This document shows positions 1 to 5,149 of a stretch of DNA of 7,204 nucleotides, in pieces. The stretch comes from Chloroflexota bacterium (GTDB lineage: Bacteria > Chloroflexota > Anaerolineae > 4572-78 > J111). The stretch covers positions 1 to 7,204 of the forward strand of contig RFJF01000180.1 in assembly GCA_003695455.1 (NCBI GenBank), read 5' to 3'. The notes beneath the pieces are model-generated. The model did not search any database. It was not told the origin of the DNA and worked only from the letters and a program-made list of their open reading frames with translations. Every line of letters begins with the position of its first letter. Within the stretch, counting starts at the first letter, position 1. A program made the translations under genes and the position numbers.

Positions 1-1
1 C

Positions 2-205
2 ACAGCCGGGGCCATTATGGGCAGCCACGTTCGGGTGGGGCTGGAAGACAGCCTCTACCTGGGCAAAGGCCAACTGGCCGAAAACAACGCCCAGCAGGTA
101 GAAAAAATCAAACGGATTCTGACAGAACTCTCGCTGGAGACCGCCACCCCCGATGAAGCCCGCGCGATGCTCGATTTGAAGGGGCTTGAAAACGTGGCAT
201 TTTAG
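2..205 (+). CDS. cdhC: BKACE-family enzyme, C-terminal fragment; probable dehydrocarnitine cleavage enzyme
   Basis: This is the last 67 codons of a gene that begins upstream of the window; it is open from base 2 and ends at TAG 203-205. The segment HVRVGLEDSLYLGKGQLAEN is the characteristic C-terminal motif of beta-keto acid cleavage enzymes (BKACE, formerly DUF849); as I recall, its glutamate is a zinc ligand in Kce, the founding member. It is followed by a helix and the usual ATPDEARAML segment. Family members condense a beta-keto acid with acetyl-CoA to give acetoacetate and a new CoA ester. The gene 30 bases downstream looks like L-carnitine dehydrogenase, and cdhC-cdhA is the gene order in the Pseudomonas carnitine operon, so I infer 3-dehydrocarnitine as substrate (products betainyl-CoA and acetoacetate). 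The N-terminal zinc histidines lie outside the window. Family assignment is firm; the substrate rests on context. Confidence 0.8.
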   Translation, partial: TAGAIMGSHVRVGLEDSLYLGKGQLAENNAQQVEKIKRILTELSLETATPDEARAMLDLKGLENVAF

Positions 206-235
206 CGCACGAACAACCAGCCGGCCCGGAGAAAA

Positions 236-1201
236 ATGATGTCCCGACCCAACCCCGATGCAGTGAAACGAATCGCCGTGATTGGCACAGGTGTGATTGG
301 CGGCGGCTGGGCCGCGCACTTTTTGCGGCAGGGTATGCAGGTGGCTGCCTGGGACCCCGCGCCCAACGCCGAAGCCAGACTGCGCGAGCGCATCGGCGCC
401 GTGTGGCCCAAACTGGCCCAACTGGGCCTGCGCCCCGGCGCCTCCCCCGACAATCTGCAATTTCACTCCGATCTGGCCTCGGCGGTTGCCGGGGCCGAGT
501 TTATTCAGGAGAGCGTGCCGGAGCGCCTGCCCATCAAAATTGAAACGCTCAAAAATATTGACGCCGCCTGCCCGCCCGATGCGCTCATCGCCAGCAGCAC
601 CTCGGGGTACGCCATGACAGAGATGGCGGTGCAAACCCGGCACCCGGAGCGCTGTGTGGTGGCGCATCCCTTCAACCCGCCCTACATTATGCCGCTGGTA
701 GAAGTGGTAGCCGGGCAGAAAACTAGCCCCACCGCCCTGCAATGGGCGGTTGATTTTTACCGGGCCACGGGCAAACAGCCCCTCAAATTGAACAAAGAGG
801 TTCCCGGTTTTGTGGCCGACCGGATAATGGAAGCCGTCTGGCGCGAAATTTTGCACATGCTCGACCACAACATGGCTACCGTGGAAGAGATTGAGGCCTC
901 GGTGCGGTACGGCCCCGGCCTGCGCTGGGCCTTGATGGGGCCGCTGACGGTGCTCCACCTGGGCGGCGGCGAAGGGGGCATGGCCCACCTGATTCACCAG
1001 TTTGGGCCGTCGCTCAAAGCGCCGTGGACGTTTCTGGAAGCGCCGGAACTGACGGATGAATTGGCAAATACGGTCATTGACGGCTGCCGGCAGCTCACGG
1101 CTGAAAAAACTCTCCGTGAACTGGAGGACGAGCGGGACGATTTGCTGATTCGCCTCATCGAACTGCTGGACAGCAGCCAACTGTGGCATTTGGGCAGGTA
1201 G
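236..1201 (+). CDS. cdhA: L-carnitine 3-dehydrogenase (3-hydroxyacyl-CoA dehydrogenase family)
   Basis: A 321-residue cytosolic oxidoreductase expected to oxidise L-carnitine to 3-dehydrocarnitine with NAD+. The N-terminal Rossmann fold carries the dinucleotide motif GTGVIGGG at residues 17-24 with Asp40 ending the second strand, which fits NAD rather than NADP. STSGY (121-125) and AHPFNPP (143-149) are family motifs. His144 and Glu156 have the 12-residue spacing of the catalytic His-Glu pair in 3-hydroxyacyl-CoA dehydrogenases. PGFVADRIMEAVWRE (190-204) has Asp where CoA-ester enzymes usually have Asn, as I remember for carnitine dehydrogenases. The C-terminal helical domain runs from about 190. 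Two ATG codons sit in tandem: GGAG at 228-231 lies 4 bases before the first (236) and 7 before the second (239), so translation may start at the second Met. The BKACE gene ends 30 bases upstream, so the two are probably cotranscribed. A different short 3-hydroxy acid is the main alternative substrate. Confidence 0.88.
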   Translation: MMSRPNPDAVKRIAVIGTGVIGGGWAAHFLRQGMQVAAWDPAPNAEARLRERIGAVWPKLAQLGLRPGASPDNLQFHSDLASAVAGAEFIQESVPERLPIKIETLKNIDAACPPDALIASSTSGYAMTEMAVQTRHPERCVVAHPFNPPYIMPLVEVVAGQKTSPTALQWAVDFYRATGKQPLKLNKEVPGFVADRIMEAVWREILHMLDHNMATVEEIEASVRYGPGLRWALMGPLTVLHLGGGEGGMAHLIHQFGPSLKAPWTFLEAPELTDELANTVIDGCRQLTAEKTLRELEDERDDLLIRLIELLDSSQLWHLGR

Positions 1202-1211
1202 GTTTGCACAC

Positions 1212-1341
1212 AACCGTGGTAAAAAAATTTTAGACAGGATTCACAGGATTATCAGGATTTGATTAAACATAATCTTGTAAATCTTGTTAATCCTGTCGAT
1301 TATTTAAGCAGAATTCAAGGTTGTTTCGAGTTACCACGGTT
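1212..1341. repeat. Putative ~130-bp palindromic element with 11-bp terminal inverted repeats
   Basis: The gap between the carnitine dehydrogenase and oxygenase genes (1202-1406) is mostly filled by a symmetric element. A perfect 11-bp inverted repeat (AACCGTGGTAA at 1212-1222, TTACCACGGTT at 1331-1341) encloses the 9-base-unit palindrome at 1233-1297. Terminal inverted repeats around a short non-coding body would fit a MITE- or REP-like element. I found no clear target-site duplication: the bases just outside (CACAC, TAACA) do not match. It could instead be an RNA structure of the intercistronic transcript. The oxygenase start at 1407 lies 65 bases beyond, with its own Shine-Dalgarno. Confidence 0.5.
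1233..1297. repeat. Hairpin of 3 x 9-base units, 11-base loop, 3 x 9-base units
   Basis: The left arm (1233-1259) is three tandem 9-mers, GACAGGATT, CACAGGATT and ATCAGGATT. The right arm (1271-1297) read on the opposite strand is GACAGGATT, AACAAGATT and TACAAGATT. Arms match at 22 of 27 positions, and two mismatches would be G-U pairs in RNA, so 24 of 27 can pair. The loop is 11 bases, 1260-1270. There is no T-run after it, so it is a poor intrinsic terminator. Strings of the GACAGGATT type recur, as I remember, between genes of many environmental bacteria; I could not check this. A hairpin with the same geometry occurs at 2745-2809. Confidence 0.75.
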
Positions 1342-1406
1342 TAACACAGAGCTACCACTTGTCCAAAAACAGGCAGAATTAACAGTATTTTTGAAAGGAA
1401 ACGGTC

Positions 1407-2606
1407 ATGGGCAATCAAATTCCAACCCCCGATTTTGAAACGTACAGTCTGGACCCGCCGCTGGTGGCGGCAGCCGTGGACAACGGCGTGGTCAGCGTCA
1501 AATGGGCCGACGGGCGGGAAGCGCGGTTCCATCACATGTGGCTGCGCGATAATTGCGCCTGCGAGCACTGCATTGACGGCAATTCGCGCGAGCGGGTCAA
1601 CTCGATTTTGCTCATTCCCGATGACGTCCACCCCAACTCGGTGGCCGTGAGCGCTGCCGGCGGGTTGGAGGTCAACTGGGCAGAGCCGGTGGGCAATTGC
1701 CGCCGCAGCCATTTTCACCCCGGCTGGCTGCGCGCCTTTGATTATTCCAACGGTGCGCGCCCCACTGAAGAATGGGAAATTGAAACGTGGGGGCAGGAAC
1801 TGGAGCAAAATCTACCCATCTTTACCGCAGACGGCGTTTTTGACGATGACGAGGTGCGCTACGATTTTCTGACCACGCTCCGGCGGTTGGGTCTGGCAAT
1901 TGTGACCGGCATGCCCAAAGATTACGCCGCCTTCGAGCGCATATCGGCGCAGATTGGCCTGCTGCGCGATATGAACTGGGGCAAAATTTTTGAAATTTTC
2001 CCCAAACCGGAGGGTGAATACGTGGCCCACCGCGGATTTGCGCTGGATGCCCACACCGATGCTGCCACCCGCGAATATATTCCCGGTATTCAGATTTTTC
2101 AGTGTGTTGAAAATACCTCTACCGGTGGCGAAAGTTTTTGGGTGGATGGGTTTCACATTGCCAAAATTATGCGGCAGCAGTATCCGCAGGAATTTGAACT
2201 GCTCTCAACCGTGCCGTGGGAGCAGGCCAGCCGCTCCACAGGCACGCACTACCGCTGGACCGCGCCGGTGTTTGACCTGAATCACCGGGGGCAGATTACC
2301 GCCGTGCGGGACACCACCTGGCTGCGCGAACCTCTGCGCGCGGATTTTGACACCGTGCCCAAACTATTTAATGCCTACCGGCTGTACGCCTCGCTGAAGG
2401 CGGAGCGCCGCAATCAGGTTGAACGCAAACTGGTTGAAGGTGACGTTGCCTTTGTGGACAACCGCCGCGCCATGCACGGCCGGCGGGCGTTTGACCCCGC
2501 CTCGGGCCGGCGTCACATCCGCACCTGCTACGGCGAGCGGGAAGAACTGCTGTCCGCCATTCGCATGATTGAGCGCCGGCGGGCGGCACGGATGTTTGGC
2601 GGCTGA
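1407..2606 (+). CDS. Gamma-butyrobetaine dioxygenase-like Fe(II)/2-oxoglutarate oxygenase
   Basis: A 399-residue protein of the BBOX/trimethyllysine dioxygenase family, which hydroxylates its substrate while turning 2-oxoglutarate into succinate and CO2; gamma-butyrobetaine would give L-carnitine. The N-terminal zinc domain (DUF971/GBBH-like, about 25-110) has Cys50, Cys52 and Cys55 in WLRDNCACEHC; the fourth ligand is not obvious (Cys98, His102 or His104). The TauD-type catalytic domain (about 140-390) has iron ligands His216 and Asp218 (HTD) and His357 (MHGRR), with Arg369 placed to bind 2-oxoglutarate. GGESFWVDGF (240-249) is typical of the family. Aligned from memory with human BBOX1, the trimethylammonium cage Tyr/Trp/Tyr/Tyr becomes Trp191/Phe195/His208/Tyr375, and the two carboxylate-binding Asn become Tyr205 and about Thr303/304. 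AAAGGA at 1394-1399 lies 7 bases before the ATG. The neighbouring carnitine genes support a quaternary-amine substrate, but it may not be gamma-butyrobetaine. Confidence 0.82.
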   Translation: MGNQIPTPDFETYSLDPPLVAAAVDNGVVSVKWADGREARFHHMWLRDNCACEHCIDGNSRERVNSILLIPDDVHPNSVAVSAAGGLEVNWAEPVGNCRRSHFHPGWLRAFDYSNGARPTEEWEIETWGQELEQNLPIFTADGVFDDDEVRYDFLTTLRRLGLAIVTGMPKDYAAFERISAQIGLLRDMNWGKIFEIFPKPEGEYVAHRGFALDAHTDAATREYIPGIQIFQCVENTSTGGESFWVDGFHIAKIMRQQYPQEFELLSTVPWEQASRSTGTHYRWTAPVFDLNHRGQITAVRDTTWLREPLRADFDTVPKLFNAYRLYASLKAERRNQVERKLVEGDVAFVDNRRAMHGRRAFDPASGRRHIRTCYGEREELLSAIRMIERRRAARMFGG

Positions 2607-2644
2607 CCCAAAATCTGCCATCCCCAATCACTGATTCAGCAGCA

Positions 2645-2681
2645 AAACTGTCCGGCATTTGCAGCAGATGCCGGACAGTTT
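2645..2681 (+). terminator. Strong hairpin behind the oxygenase gene, probable terminator
   Basis: A perfect 14-bp stem (AAACTGTCCGGCAT at 2645-2658 with its complement at 2668-2681) and a 9-base loop lie 38 bases after the oxygenase stop codon. The arm ends in TTT only and no longer U-tract follows, so termination may be inefficient or factor-assisted; the stem would also protect the mRNA 3' end. Position and stability make it the best candidate for the end of the carnitine-gene transcript. Confidence 0.6.
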
Positions 2682-2734
2682 GCAGAATTATCCCGGCGCG
2701 TATTTCATATTTTGGGCAGATTTGCCGGTGAGCC

Positions 2735-2824
2735 GGAAATTTATCGCAGAGGCCGCCGAGAACGCAAGGATTTTTATATTTTTTCTCTGCGAACTTTGCG
2801 TTTTCTGCGGTAAGATAAAATTCC
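2735..2824. repeat. Second palindromic repeat: 3 x 9-base units, 11-base loop, 3 x 9-base units
   Basis: The core is 2745-2809. The left arm is CGCAGAGGC, CGCCGAGAA, CGCAAGGAT; the right arm read on the opposite strand is CGCAGAAAA, CGCAAAGTT, CGCAGAGAA. Every unit starts with CGC. Arms match at 17 of 27 positions, and four mismatches would be G-U pairs. The loop is an 11-base AT-only stretch (2772-2782). An outer arm pair, GGAAATTTA (2735-2743) against TAAAATTCC (2816-2824), matches at 8 of 9 and sets the element's edges. Similar CGCAGAG-rich palindromes are, as I recall, scattered between genes of various environmental phyla. It lies outside any gene. Confidence 0.7.
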
Positions 2825-2850
2825 CCCTGAAAATTGAAACACACCCCGTG

Positions 2851-2876
2851 CCCCGGCTCAAATTGTAGAGCCGGGG
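2851..2876. other. GC-rich hairpin
   Basis: A perfect 9-bp stem, CCCCGGCTC (2851-2859) with GAGCCGGGG (2868-2876), and an 8-base loop. Only TT follows, so it is a weak intrinsic terminator. It overlaps the -35 region of the promoter candidate just downstream, which could mean it ends upstream transcription at a boundary or modulates that promoter. Confidence 0.45.
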
Positions 2877-2891
2877 TTCCTGTGTTATACT
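2863..2891 (+). promoter_or_regulatory. Candidate extended -10 promoter
   Basis: TATACT at 2886-2891 matches 5 of 6 bases of the -10 consensus and is preceded by TGTGT, giving the extended -10 TGn element. TTGTAG at 2863-2868, 17 bases upstream, is a poor -35 (only TTG matches), which the extended -10 could offset. A transcript would start near 2898 and reach the lipoprotein gene after a leader of about 560 bases. The same TGTGN-TANANT pattern recurs at 7168-7178. Confidence 0.35.
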
Positions 2892-2940
2892 AGGCCTTGA
2901 CCACATCTGGTATTTGATTCCCCAAACCGAATCACTTTAC

Positions 2941-3024
2941 GAACTCAATGATGCAGTTCCCTCAAGCCACATCCGGAGACGCGTCTTTGAGTTCCACTCC
3001 AGCACGGCCCCCTTGCCGGATGTG
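2941..3024. other. Two crossing inverted repeats, possible pseudoknot or alternative folds
   Basis: Stem 1 pairs GAACTCAA (2941-2948) with TTGAGTTC (2987-2994); stem 2 pairs CACATCCGG (2968-2976) with CCGGATGTG (3016-3024). Both are perfect, and they interleave, so in RNA they would form an H-type pseudoknot or two exclusive folds. The 10 bases between the inner strands (2977-2986) are exactly the perfect palindrome AGACGCGTCT, which could alternatively be a protein-binding site in DNA. I do not recognise a known RNA class. Confidence 0.35.
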
Positions 3025-3140
3025 TCCCCGGTTTTTGCAAAATTTTTACCGAATTCAAATCACAGTTTACCCAACAGAAACCTCTCGCTTGGTGGTCCAG
3101 GTTGTAATTGGATGAAGCGTTGCTCTTGAAATTTTGAACC

Positions 3141-3321
3141 CGGATACATAAAACGGCGTGGTTCACATATTCCGGAGAACAACTTTACAAATCGAGCCGT
3201 CTTGTTGACCCCGACGTGAGACGTGTTCCGTATATTGTGACACGCAGACAGCAGAAAACAGGTCAGAATTTGTAAAGTTGGCGCAATGTGCCAACGCCAC
3301 GCCCTGTGTTACAGATATCCG
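3141..3321. other. 181-base nested inverted repeat, candidate structured leader RNA or palindromic element
   Basis: Six nested perfect stems are compatible with one another: 3141-3146/3316-3321 (6 bp), 3155-3161/3297-3303 (7 bp), 3164-3168/3286-3290 (5 bp), 3180-3192/3268-3280 (13 bp, CAACTTTACAAAT), 3206-3210/3261-3265 (5 bp) and 3222-3226/3240-3244 (5 bp). The 13-bp stem alone is very unlikely by chance at this spacing; the short stems individually are not. A competing local hairpin, GTTGGC (3277-3282) with GCCAAC (3290-3295), shares bases with the 13-bp and 5-bp stems, so a two-state switch is conceivable. The structure ends 136 bases before the lipoprotein gene. I cannot match it to a known riboswitch; a non-autonomous mobile palindrome is the main alternative. 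Confidence 0.45.
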
Positions 3322-3352
3322 TGCCTGCTTGTGCGTCTGCCCCGGCATAAAA

Positions 3353-3364
3353 AAAGGAGGTGAT
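3353..3364 (+). promoter_or_regulatory. Perfect 12-base Shine-Dalgarno sequence without a proper start codon
   Basis: AAAGGAGGTGAT is the exact complement of ATCACCTCCTTT, the usual 3' end of bacterial 16S rRNA. The nearest ATG (3363) overlaps it and would encode only Met-Thr-Arg-Leu before TAG, with spacing too short for initiation. It may be a ribosome standby or loading site for the leader, or initiate the tiny peptide inefficiently. Bases after GAT do not continue the 16S complement, so it is not an rRNA fragment. Confidence 0.45.
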
Positions 3365-3401
3365 GACCCGACTGTAGTTTGTCTGTTGGAGGTTGTGTTT
3401 T

Positions 3402-3428
3402 ATGACCACCTGTCACTACAAAGATTAA
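3402..3428 (+). CDS. Possible 8-residue leader peptide MTTCHYKD
   Basis: ATG at 3402 opens an 8-codon frame, MTTCHYKD, ending at TAA 3426-3428. GGAGG at 3388-3392 sits 9 bases before the ATG, a good Shine-Dalgarno distance. The stop is 28 bases before the lipoprotein start, whose own AGGAG is at 3443-3447. Translation of this frame could keep ribosomes on the leader or couple to the downstream gene. There is no run of one amino acid as in classic attenuators. A frame this short can arise by chance; the well-placed Shine-Dalgarno is the only support. Confidence 0.25.
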   Translation: MTTCHYKD

Positions 3429-3456
3429 ATCAGAAGCAAAAAAGGAGTGAAGAATA

Positions 3457-5142
3457 ATGAAGCGTATATTTGTTTTGCTGTCCATGAGTCTTGCCCTCGG
3501 CCTGATAGCCGCATGTGGTGCAGCCCAACCGGAAACCGTGACCGTGGTAGAAACGGTGGTGGTTAAAGAAGAGGTTAAGGTTGTTGAAACGGTTGAGGTT
3601 GAGAAAAAGGTTGTTGAAACCGTTGAGGTTGAAAAAAAGGTTGTTGAAACCGTTGAAGTTCAAGCCCCGGACAAACCCAAAGGCGAGCTGATTGTCTCGC
3701 TGTCCACCTTCCCCAACTCTATTTATATGCCCAACGCCGCCGAACGTAATGCCAGCAATGTAGCTAACCAGATATTTGAGGGTCTGACATGGGTGAATGA
3801 TGATGGCGAAATTGTGCCGGCCCTGGCCGAAAGCTGGGAAATTTCTGAAGATGGCACGGAGTACACCTTCAAATTGCGGCAGGGTGTGCTCTTTCACGAT
3901 GGCACGCCCTTTACCGCCAAAGATGTGGTTGCCAGTTGGGAAGCGGGCAAAGACCCCTCCAACGCCTACGCCTACAATGCAGAAAAGGCAAAATCGGTTG
4001 AAGTGATTGATGATTACACCGTCAAAATGACCACCGAAGCGCCCGACCCCCTCTTTTTGCGTTCAACCTTGTCAAAAGACTGGGCCATGATTCCCGCCCA
4101 CTACTACGAAGAAGTTGGCCTTGAAGGCATTGAAAAACATCCCATTGGCACCGGCCCCTTCAAGTTTGTTGAGTGGGTCAAAGGCGACCGCATCTCGCTG
4201 GAAGCCTTTGAAGATTACTGGGACGAGGGCCTGCCCAAAGTTGCCAAACTCACCTTCCGCCCCATCCCCGAGGAATCTACCCGTATTGCCGCCGTGCAAA
4301 CCGGCGAAATCCACATTGCCAACCGCCTGCCCGCCGACGAAGCCCAACGGCTGCTGGGCGCGGAAAATGTAAAAGTGGTGCGCTACCCCAGCGATCGCGT
4401 TTACTACATTTCATTCAACAACCTGACCAGCGGCAAAGGCACGCCCATAGAAGACAAACTGGTGCGCCAGGCCTTCAATTACGCCATTGACCGCCAGGCC
4501 ATCATTGATGCCCTGTTTAACGGCTATGCCGACCTGTCTACCGGCTTTATGACCCCCGGCAACCTGGGCTACAACGCCAGCCTTGAACCCTACCCCTACG
4601 ACCCCGAAAAAGCCAAAGAACTGCTGGCAGAAGCCGGCTATCCCGACGGTTTTGAAATTGGTTTTGCCTGCCCCACCGGCGCCTACACCAACTTTGAGCA
4701 GGTCTGCGAAGCCGTGGGCGGCTACTTGAATGACATTGGCATTACTTTTGAAGGCGGCGAAATCCAGTTTATGGAATCCGGCAAATACTGGGATCTGGAA
4801 GCCAACAAAGAATTGCCGCCGCTCTTTGGTGATAGCTGGTCAACCACCGACGGCGAAGCACTCAACCGCCTGGAAGGCGCGCTGGGCGCCGATGCCAGCT
4901 ACGCGGCCTGGAACACCTCGGAACTTCAGGACTACATCGATAAAATCAGCTCCACCGTTGACGACGAGGCCCGCGCCAAGCTGTACAGTGAACTTCACCA
5001 ACTGATGTACGATGACCCGCCCTTTGTCTACCTGTACGAACCCAACACCTTTGAAGCCATCAACACCGCCGTGCAAAATTACAAACCCCGCGCCGCCGAA
5101 GATTACTTCCTGAAAGAAGTTTTCCTCGCCGGGGCAGAATAG
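3457..5142 (+). CDS. ABC transporter solute-binding lipoprotein, family 5 (peptide/nickel/opine type)
   Basis: A 561-residue secreted lipoprotein that should capture the substrate outside the membrane and deliver it to the two permeases encoded downstream. Residues 1-19 are a lipoprotein signal peptide (KR, then a hydrophobic core) with lipobox Ile17-Ala-Ala-Cys20. Residues 21-75 are a Val/Glu/Lys-rich spacer containing three 10-residue repeats (41-70) that probably tether the domain away from the membrane. The SBP_bac_5 domain follows: PALAESWEISEDGTEYTFKL (121-140) with RQGVLFHDGTPFTAKDV (141-157) is the family signature, IGTGPFKFVEW (230-240) is a second conserved segment, and VRQAFNYAIDRQAI (336-349) a third. 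Length is normal for DppA/OppA-like proteins plus the spacer. AGGAG at 3443-3447, 9 bases before the ATG, supports the start. The family binds peptides, sugars, nickel chelates and opines, so ligand cannot be read from sequence; a quaternary amine is suggested by the neighbours only. Confidence 0.92.
   Translation: MKRIFVLLSMSLALGLIAACGAAQPETVTVVETVVVKEEVKVVETVEVEKKVVETVEVEKKVVETVEVQAPDKPKGELIVSLSTFPNSIYMPNAAERNASNVANQIFEGLTWVNDDGEIVPALAESWEISEDGTEYTFKLRQGVLFHDGTPFTAKDVVASWEAGKDPSNAYAYNAEKAKSVEVIDDYTVKMTTEAPDPLFLRSTLSKDWAMIPAHYYEEVGLEGIEKHPIGTGPFKFVEWVKGDRISLEAFEDYWDEGLPKVAKLTFRPIPEESTRIAAVQTGEIHIANRLPADEAQRLLGAENVKVVRYPSDRVYYISFNNLTSGKGTPIEDKLVRQAFNYAIDRQAIIDALFNGYADLSTGFMTPGNLGYNASLEPYPYDPEKAKELLAEAGYPDGFEIGFACPTGAYTNFEQVCEAVGGYLNDIGITFEGGEIQFMESGKYWDLEANKELPPLFGDSWSTTDGEALNRLEGALGADASYAAWNTSELQDYIDKISSTVDDEARAKLYSELHQLMYDDPPFVYLYEPNTFEAINTAVQNYKPRAAEDYFLKEVFLAGAE
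3577..3660 (+). repeat. 30-bp tandem repeat coding for the lipoprotein spacer, 2.8 copies
   Basis: Copies start at 3577, 3607 and 3637 (AAGGTTGTTGAAAC followed by the rest of each unit) and encode KVVETVEVEK, KVVETVEVEK and KVVETVEVQA. The first two encode identical peptides with few silent differences, so the expansion looks recent. An in-frame 10-codon unit can change copy number by slippage without breaking the gene, so spacer length may vary between strains. The preceding VTVVETVVVKEEV is a degenerate earlier copy. Confidence 0.85.
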
Positions 5143-5149
5143 TATCACC

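Larger units (their letters stand above)
2607..3456. other. 850-base intergenic region dense in inverted repeats
   Basis: I see no convincing protein gene here apart from a possible 8-codon leader peptide. In order it holds a terminator-like hairpin (2645-2681), a 9-base-unit palindrome (2735-2824), a GC-rich hairpin (2851-2876), an extended -10 promoter candidate (2863-2891), two crossing inverted repeats (2941-3024), a 181-base nested inverted repeat (3141-3321), and two strong Shine-Dalgarno sequences before that of the lipoprotein. A second, weaker promoter-like pair lies inside the nested repeat: TTGACC at 3205-3210 and TATATT at 3231-3236, with an overlong 20-base spacer. Bases 3025-3140 hold nothing I can name. 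Confidence 0.7.

Noticed and set aside
1233..1297. Possible CRISPR array because of regularly spaced short repeats
   Set aside because: Units are 9 bases, directly abutting and inverted across a loop; there are no unique spacers of 30-40 bases.
2659..2868. A 69-codon open frame on the + strand
   Set aside because: It begins inside the terminator-like hairpin and runs through the 9-base-unit palindrome and the GC-rich hairpin; the translated Phe/Cys-rich stretch is only the repeat read as protein.
2914..3129. A 71-codon open frame on the + strand in the long intergenic region
   Set aside because: It needs a TTG start, has no Shine-Dalgarno, shows low-complexity Ser/Pro/Asn composition without any recognisable motif, and covers the crossing inverted repeats.
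3205..3236. TTGACC and TATATT as the lipoprotein promoter
   Set aside because: The boxes are good but the 20-base spacer is too long, and both lie inside the nested inverted repeat; kept only as a remark.
3163..3348. A 61-codon open frame on the - strand
   Set aside because: It overlaps the nested inverted repeat, has no family motif and no ribosome-binding site that I can see.
3353..3364. Possible antisense fragment of the 16S rRNA 3' end
   Set aside because: The match is limited to 12 bases; the following GACCCG does not continue the complement of the conserved GGCTGG preceding the anti-Shine-Dalgarno.
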